The notes below the pieces were generated by a model, which was given only the letters and a program-made list of their open reading frames with translations, was not told the DNA's origin and did not search any database. DNA of 64,000 nt from contig NZ_VTOY01000010.1 of assembly GCF_008271295.1 (NCBI RefSeq), positions 16,753 through 80,752 of the forward strand. Direction: 5' to 3'. The position numbers and the translations under genes were made by a program. Of the stretch, positions 59,853-64,000 are shown one piece after another. Position 1 is the stretch's first letter, and the number at the start of each line of letters is the position of its first letter. Source of the stretch: Pseudoselenomonas ruminis (GTDB lineage Bacteria; Bacillota; Negativicutes; Selenomonadales; Selenomonadaceae).

Positions 59853-61823
59853 ATGGGACTAAAACAAAAATTTTTGGTGCTGGCCGGTGTAGTGGGCCTG
59901 TTAATGGCCATTATGTCTGTGGTCGGTTATTATGTGGCAAGTTCGGACTTGCAGGCGAGCGTGGATACCGAGCTTTCGGCGACGGTATCCAAAGAGGCTT
60001 CGAACCTCGATGGCTGGCTGCGCGAAAAGAAAGCCGTTGATGTCAGCACGGCGAATGCGGCAACGGAAGCCAAGGGGGATATGAGCCGCATCAAAGCCAA
60101 GGCGTCGATGGGAACCATCGCATCGGACAAAGAAATTCTGGAGATGTCCATCGGCTTAGAGGATGGATACTTTGGCGTGTTCTATTCCCCGGATGAGACG
60201 GGCAAGAAGGACCCGACTCAGCGCCCTTGGTATAAAGAAGCCAAAGCTGCGGGACAAACCGTCTTTACCGAGGCTTATGTAGCCGCCAGCACGGGTAAGC
60301 TGGTGGTGTCGGTAGCAACCCCAATCAAAAATGAGGGACAGTTTATCGGCGCAACCTGCACCGATATCGCGCTTGATGTTTTGGACCAGCAGGCTCAAAA
60401 TATGAAATACCATGATGAAGGCAAAGGCATCATCATGGAAAAATCTGGCAACATCCTGGCAACCAATGGCATTGGCGAAGCCATGAAGAACGTCAAAGAG
60501 GTAAAGGGCGTTGGCGAGCACTTTGCTGAGATGTCCCAGAAGGGAAGCGGTTATTTTGAGATTGAGCTCGATGGGGAAACGCAGCTCTTCTCTTATACGA
60601 CGGTTCCGACAACTGGTTGGATCTTGGGAATTGCTGTTCCGAAATCCTTTGTATTCGCTTCCTTGAATCACTTAAAGATTATTTATGGAGTTTTGACGAT
60701 TCTGGGATTGCTTGTTACCATGGTCGCATTCCTGTTCTTCTCCCGGAAGATTACCAATTCGATTGTCAGCTTGGAAAATCATGCAACACAGCTGGCTGAT
60801 GGTAACCTTAAAATGGAACAGATTCCGGTGTTGTCTGATGATGAAATCGGCCAGTTGACGCGGGCCTTTAATACGATGAGCAATAATCTGCGCAATTTGA
60901 TCACGCAGATGGCTACAACCTCGGAGCAGGTGGCTGCTTCGTCGGAAGAACTTACGGCTAATGCGCAACAGTCAGCAGAAGCTTCGGTCCATGTGGCAGA
61001 AACGGTGGGCGGAGTATCTTTGGCGATGGAAAATCAGTTAAAGGATATCAATGGCGCTAAGCAGAATGTTGATGTGGTGTTTACCGACATTACGGCTATG
61101 TCAGACAAAGCGCGCAAGGTTTCGAATACTTCCACCGATACCGCTAAGGCGGCACAGCAAGGCTCGGAACTGATGGAGAATGCCATTGCCCGCATGGGAC
61201 ATATTGAAAAAAGTGTTATGGCATCAGCAGACGTGGTGGCCAAATTAGGCGAGAACAGCCAGCAAATCGGTCAGATTGTCGAAGCGATTTCCTCGATTGC
61301 TGAGCAGACAAATCTGTTGGCACTCAATGCAGCCATTGAGGCAGCACGGGCCGGTGAATATGGCCGTGGCTTTGCTGTAGTCGCCGAAGAGGTTCGCAAA
61401 CTTGCAGCAGAATCTCAGGAATCGGCTGAGCAAATTAAAGAGCGCATCGGCTCGATTCAGAAAGATACGGCAGAAGCTGTGGAATCCATGAATGCCGGAA
61501 CCGAAGAGGTGAAATCGGGAACAGCGGCCATTCGCGAAGTTGGAGCAAGATTTGCGGATATCCTGTCCATGGTCAATGGCATCAATGAGCAGATGGAAGA
61601 AATCACGGGTTCAGTGAAAAAGGTTGCCGATGGTGCCGATAATATTGTCAAGGCGGTGGATTCCATCGACTCCATTAGCCGCAAGACGGCGGAAAATACG
61701 GGGTCGATTTCCGCGGCTACAGAAGAGCAGTCTGCGTCCAACGAAGAAATTGCAGCGGCCTCCCAGTCGCTGTCGAAGATGGCTGCTGATATGCAAACGG
61801 CAATTGGCAAGTTTAAATTTTAA
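59853..61823 (+). CDS. Methyl-accepting chemotaxis protein with dCache sensor
   Basis: A 656-residue chemoreceptor. Transmembrane helix 1 spans about residues 7-28. The periplasmic double-Cache domain (about 35-270) carries [26 protein letters not shown] and [20 protein letters not shown], the pattern seen in amino-acid and organic-acid sensors. Helix 2 (about 275-298), a HAMP domain, and the signalling hairpin [20 protein letters not shown] follow. There is no CheR-binding pentapeptide at the C-terminus. The ligand is unknown. It is a lone gene; chemotaxis and flagellar genes are not nearby. SD AAGGAGAG. Confidence 0.93.
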   Translation: MGLKQKFLVLAGVVGLLMAIMSVVGYYVASSDLQASVDTELSATVSKEASNLDGWLREKKAVDVSTANAATEAKGDMSRIKAKASMGTIASDKEILEMSIGLEDGYFGVFYSPDETGKKDPTQRPWYKEAKAAGQTVFTEAYVAASTGKLVVSVATPIKNEGQFIGATCTDIALDVLDQQAQNMKYHDEGKGIIMEKSGNILATNGIGEAMKNVKEVKGVGEHFAEMSQKGSGYFEIELDGETQLFSYTTVPTTGWILGIAVPKSFVFASLNHLKIIYGVLTILGLLVTMVAFLFFSRKITNSIVSLENHATQLADGNLKMEQIPVLSDDEIGQLTRAFNTMSNNLRNLITQMATTSEQVAASSEELTANAQQSAEASVHVAETVGGVSLAMENQLKDINGAKQNVDVVFTDITAMSDKARKVSNTSTDTAKAAQQGSELMENAIARMGHIEKSVMASADVVAKLGENSQQIGQIVEAISSIAEQTNLLALNAAIEAARAGEYGRGFAVVAEEVRKLAAESQESAEQIKERIGSIQKDTAEAVESMNAGTEEVKSGTAAIREVGARFADILSMVNGINEQMEEITGSVKKVADGADNIVKAVDSIDSISRKTAENTGSISAATEEQSASNEEIAAASQSLSKMAADMQTAIGKFKF

Positions 61824-61839
61824 AATCTTTCCTTCATAG

Positions 61840-61880
61840 CAAAAGGCCCTGCCAGGGTGATACCCTGGCAGGGCCTTTTG
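61840..61880. terminator. Bidirectional terminator, 19-bp perfect stem
   Basis: Arms 61840-61858 and 61862-61880 are exact inverted repeats with a 3-base loop, between the convergent chemoreceptor and diguanylate cyclase genes. Confidence 0.92.
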
Positions 61881-61890
61881 TCATGAGAAA

Positions 61891-63156
61891 TTAGTGGAAG
61901 GATTCTTCATCAATATGATAGGTGTTGCGGATTTCTTTTGCCTTGTAAAGGGCTTTATCTGCTCGTTTTATCAAAGTGTCAATGGAAGCGTCGTCAGGCA
62001 GGAATTGGGAAGCACCGATGGAAATTGAGACGGTCATCGATTGCTTATCTGTGGACACAAAAGCATGCTCTTGGATACAGGCGTTAAGTCGGTGCAGATA
62101 AGAGGGCAACGCTTTCTGGCTTAAAGAAGGCAGCAGCAGAATGAATTCATCCCCGCCCCAACGGATAAGCGAATCGTGTTGCCGGATATTTTGGCTGATG
62201 ATTTTTACGGTATCGGTTAGGACTTTGTCGCCAAAATCGTGGCCCATGGTGTCATTAACCTTTTTGAAGTAATCGATGTCAAACATCACGAGGGTGATAT
62301 TTTGATTTGTTTCCTGATAGGTCTGCAAAGCCTGTTTCAATTGCTGGGTTCCATAGCGACGGCTGTGGGCATTGGTAAGAGCGTCGTGGTCAATGACTAG
62401 TTGCAAATCCTTTATTTCCTCGTTTTGAGATTGGCGTTGGCGGCGGTAGAGCCGATAGAGATAAAAAGATGTAAAGATGATTCCGCTTATGGAAAAAAGA
62501 TAGCTAAAAAGAATCAGCCATTTGAGCCAGGGCTTTCCTGCAAAAATATATTCCCAAATGGAATGATAGGGGATGCCCATGCAAATAATCCAATTGTAAT
62601 CCGGATAGAGACGAGCGTAGGTGAGCTTTCGGGACAGCTCATTAGAATTTAGATCTTTGAAGTAATAGCTGTAAAATAACGAAGTTTGTGTGCAAACGCC
62701 ATCAAGTTCGGTACGGTAGGGATAGTTCCCTTTGGCATCCGGTGTTTCTGTGGATAAAAGGATTCCCTCGGTGTTGCGAAGATTCGGATGGATAAGACGT
62801 CTGGCATAGCCATTGCCGCCATCATAGTCAATTACTTCGTTGATCCAAAGATAAGTGCCATCGGTATTGGTAGCAGAGTAAAGGGTCTTTCGTAAGAGAT
62901 TTTCAACGACATCATGCACTTCCTGCTCGGAAATGGGTTGGCCCCGCTTTTCATGGCTGGCAATAATTGTATTGCGGGTTGCATCGATAGATAGAAGAAG
63001 GTTATCGACGGTATGCTGAATATAATTTTTTTGGAAGTCAAGTGCATTCTGATAGAGGGCGTATGTCCCTGCCGCTTGAATAAGAAATAAGGAAAATAAA
63101 CAAATGAGGCAAAGATAAGCGGCACGGGATAACGTCCGGTCTTGAACGCTGATCAT
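61891..63156 (-). CDS. Membrane diguanylate cyclase with Cache-type sensor
   Basis: A 421-residue protein that would make cyclic di-GMP. Helix 1 is about residues 11-33; the extracytoplasmic sensor (about 34-210) has YLWINEVIDYDGGNGYARRL, a single-Cache pattern; helix 2 is about 215-238. The GGDEF domain (about 255-415) has the active site RWGGDEF and, five residues before it, the inhibitory site RQHD (RxxD). Both suggest an active, product-inhibited enzyme. It starts at ATG 63156 on the minus strand. Confidence 0.9.
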   Translation of the reverse strand: MISVQDRTLSRAAYLCLICLFSLFLIQAAGTYALYQNALDFQKNYIQHTVDNLLLSIDATRNTIIASHEKRGQPISEQEVHDVVENLLRKTLYSATNTDGTYLWINEVIDYDGGNGYARRLIHPNLRNTEGILLSTETPDAKGNYPYRTELDGVCTQTSLFYSYYFKDLNSNELSRKLTYARLYPDYNWIICMGIPYHSIWEYIFAGKPWLKWLILFSYLFSISGIIFTSFYLYRLYRRQRQSQNEEIKDLQLVIDHDALTNAHSRRYGTQQLKQALQTYQETNQNITLVMFDIDYFKKVNDTMGHDFGDKVLTDTVKIISQNIRQHDSLIRWGGDEFILLLPSLSQKALPSYLHRLNACIQEHAFVSTDKQSMTVSISIGASQFLPDDASIDTLIKRADKALYKAKEIRNTYHIDEESFH

Positions 63157-63318
63157 AAAATCATCTGCCTCTCATGGTATGGATTTTAGAATAGGTCTGT
63201 CGTAGATATTCGTGAAGAAAATAAAATTTCCTGCTGAAAAAGAGGATTCTTTATATATAGCTAGAATAAAGACATGTAGTAAAAAGTCCATGGTAAAAAA
63301 GTTAAAGGAGACGGAGTT

Positions 63319-63759
63319 ATGAACAAAAAAGCAGAGGCATTTCAGAATTATCTTGATGCGGACGAAAACAAAAAAACTGCGTTCCAGCGGGAAGAAGTGA
63401 AAGAAGATACACAAAAGACCGTGGTATTTCGATCCCATATCGTAGTGGAAGGGCAGCAGCTTCCTACAGTGGTTATTCTGGATGACAGTGTATTTTCCAT
63501 GATTCGCATCCAGGTATCTCCACAGGCAAAGACGGAAGAGAATGAACTCAAGGTGTTGAAAATGGCCAATGAGTTTAATCTTAAATACAAGCCGTTTAAA
63601 CTATATTTCGATGCAGCAGGGTCTTTGATTTTGGATGTTTGTCTGCTTACTCCTGGTGAGGATTTCAGTGAGTTGGGCGACGAAATCTATGGGATGTTTG
63701 ATGTGCTTATAAATTTCCTCAACGAGTCCTATCGTCCGATTATGAAAGAAATTTGGTAA
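63319..63759 (+). CDS. YbjN-like (type III chaperone-fold) protein
   Basis: A 146-residue cytoplasmic protein. Residues about 55-145 resemble YbjN-domain proteins: SVFSMIRIQVSPQAKTEEN, KVLKMANEFNLKYKPFKLYF, LILDVCLLTPG and a C-terminal helix VLINFLNESYRPIM. The family's role is poorly defined. AAAGGAGACGGAG precedes ATG 63319. Confidence 0.65.
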   Translation: MNKKAEAFQNYLDADENKKTAFQREEVKEDTQKTVVFRSHIVVEGQQLPTVVILDDSVFSMIRIQVSPQAKTEENELKVLKMANEFNLKYKPFKLYFDAAGSLILDVCLLTPGEDFSELGDEIYGMFDVLINFLNESYRPIMKEIW

Positions 63760-63778
63760 TTTCATAAAAAAAATAGAA

Positions 63779-63843
63779 AAAAGTGTTGACAAGTGCGCTG
63801 ATGACGTGTAATATAATACAAGTCATCAGCGCACAGCACTTTT
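63779..63843 (+). promoter_or_regulatory. Strong promoter enclosed in an inverted repeat
   Basis: TTGACA (63786-63791), 17 bases, TAATAT (63809-63814). Exact 13-base arms GTGCGCTGATGAC (63793-63805) and GTCATCAGCGCAC (63822-63834) surround the -10, with outer arms AAAAGTG and CACTTTT. As RNA the same sequence could terminate the preceding YbjN-like gene. Confidence 0.65.
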
Positions 63844-64000
63844 GAGATGTGCCGATGATGCAGATTGTTCTCTGAAAACTAAACAATGTAAAATGAAATC
63901 ATGCAACATGATTTAAGCCAGATGTAAAGATGAAACTTCGGTTTCATAAATAAACATCGATTGGTATGAACAACATAGCAATCGGCAATTTCTTAAAAAG
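63844..64000 (+). other. Probable leader of an rRNA operon, cut by the window end
   Basis: No coding frame. GTTCTCTGAAAACTAAACAA (63870-63889) resembles leaders found ahead of 16S rRNA genes in Firmicutes. It follows the strong promoter and contains small hairpins (CATGCAACATG; GAAACTTCGGTTTC; CGATTGGTATG with CATAGCAATCG), which could serve RNase III processing. No 16S sequence is reached. Confidence 0.45.

Overview
The window reads as a chromosomal segment of a diderm Firmicute of class Negativicutes, most like a rumen or gut Selenomonas. Supporting signs are roughly 50% GC with AT-rich accessory patches, Firmicutes-style sigma-A promoters and Shine-Dalgarno sites, FapR control of lipid synthesis, a glmS ribozyme, a CIRCE/HrcA site on groESL, an RND efflux pump (implying an outer membrane), a reverse rubrerythrin (anaerobe), a lactate racemase operon, and a tandem cysteine phytase of the Selenomonas/Mitsuokella type. 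The species assignment is inference; no 16S gene is in view.

Layout. 1-7.8 kb: end of rimO, pncC, a DEAD-box helicase, two exported proteins of unknown function, tRNA-Gln(CUG), a DUF4127 protein, rsmD-coaD and a coiled-coil protein. 7.8-14.1 kb: an Mga-type regulator divergent from larA-larD-larB-larC (lactate racemase, lactate channel and two of three nickel-pincer cofactor genes; larE is not here), then an RpiB-type isomerase with its own promoter. 14.2-22.7 kb: fatty-acid/phospholipid block yceD-rpmF-fapR-plsX-fabK-fabD-fabG-acpP-(second FabK-like flavoprotein)-fabF-rnc. 22.8-28.8 kb: an MBL hydrolase and a MarR-controlled RND pump without an outer-membrane channel. 28.8-32.3 kb: recA-recX, guaA and tRNA-Pro(GGG).

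32.3-35.2 kb is a low-GC islet between tRNA-Pro and a decayed copy of the tRNA-Pro 3' end. It holds a complete class A beta-lactamase gene, an internally derived 592-bp partial copy of the same gene, a small cupin gene, and the first codons of a NarL-type response regulator and of an Rrf2 regulator. Both regulator fragments are cut off at the same 37-bp palindromic repeat. This is the most unusual stretch.

35.2-46.1 kb: a membrane J-domain protein, an ABC-F ATPase, an AraC regulator divergent from an organophosphate antiporter plus a 971-residue metallophosphoesterase, the tandem phytase and reverse rubrerythrin. The transporter, phosphoesterase and phytase look like organic-phosphate scavenging. 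46.4-49.1 kb: tsaE-tsaB-rimI-tsaD (t6A tRNA modification). 49.2-53.4 kb: a HisKA_2 kinase and ANTAR regulator pair, then CIRCE-groES-groEL. 53.5-59.6 kb: glmS ribozyme-glmS and potABCD polyamine uptake. 59.8-63.8 kb: a chemoreceptor, a diguanylate cyclase and a YbjN-like protein. The window ends in what looks like the promoter and leader of a stable-RNA operon.

Most genes are in compact operons closed by strong hairpin terminators. Several promoters sit inside perfect inverted repeats (fapR, rpiB, and the terminal promoter), which suggests operators. All identifications come from reading sequence and motifs; no database search was run.
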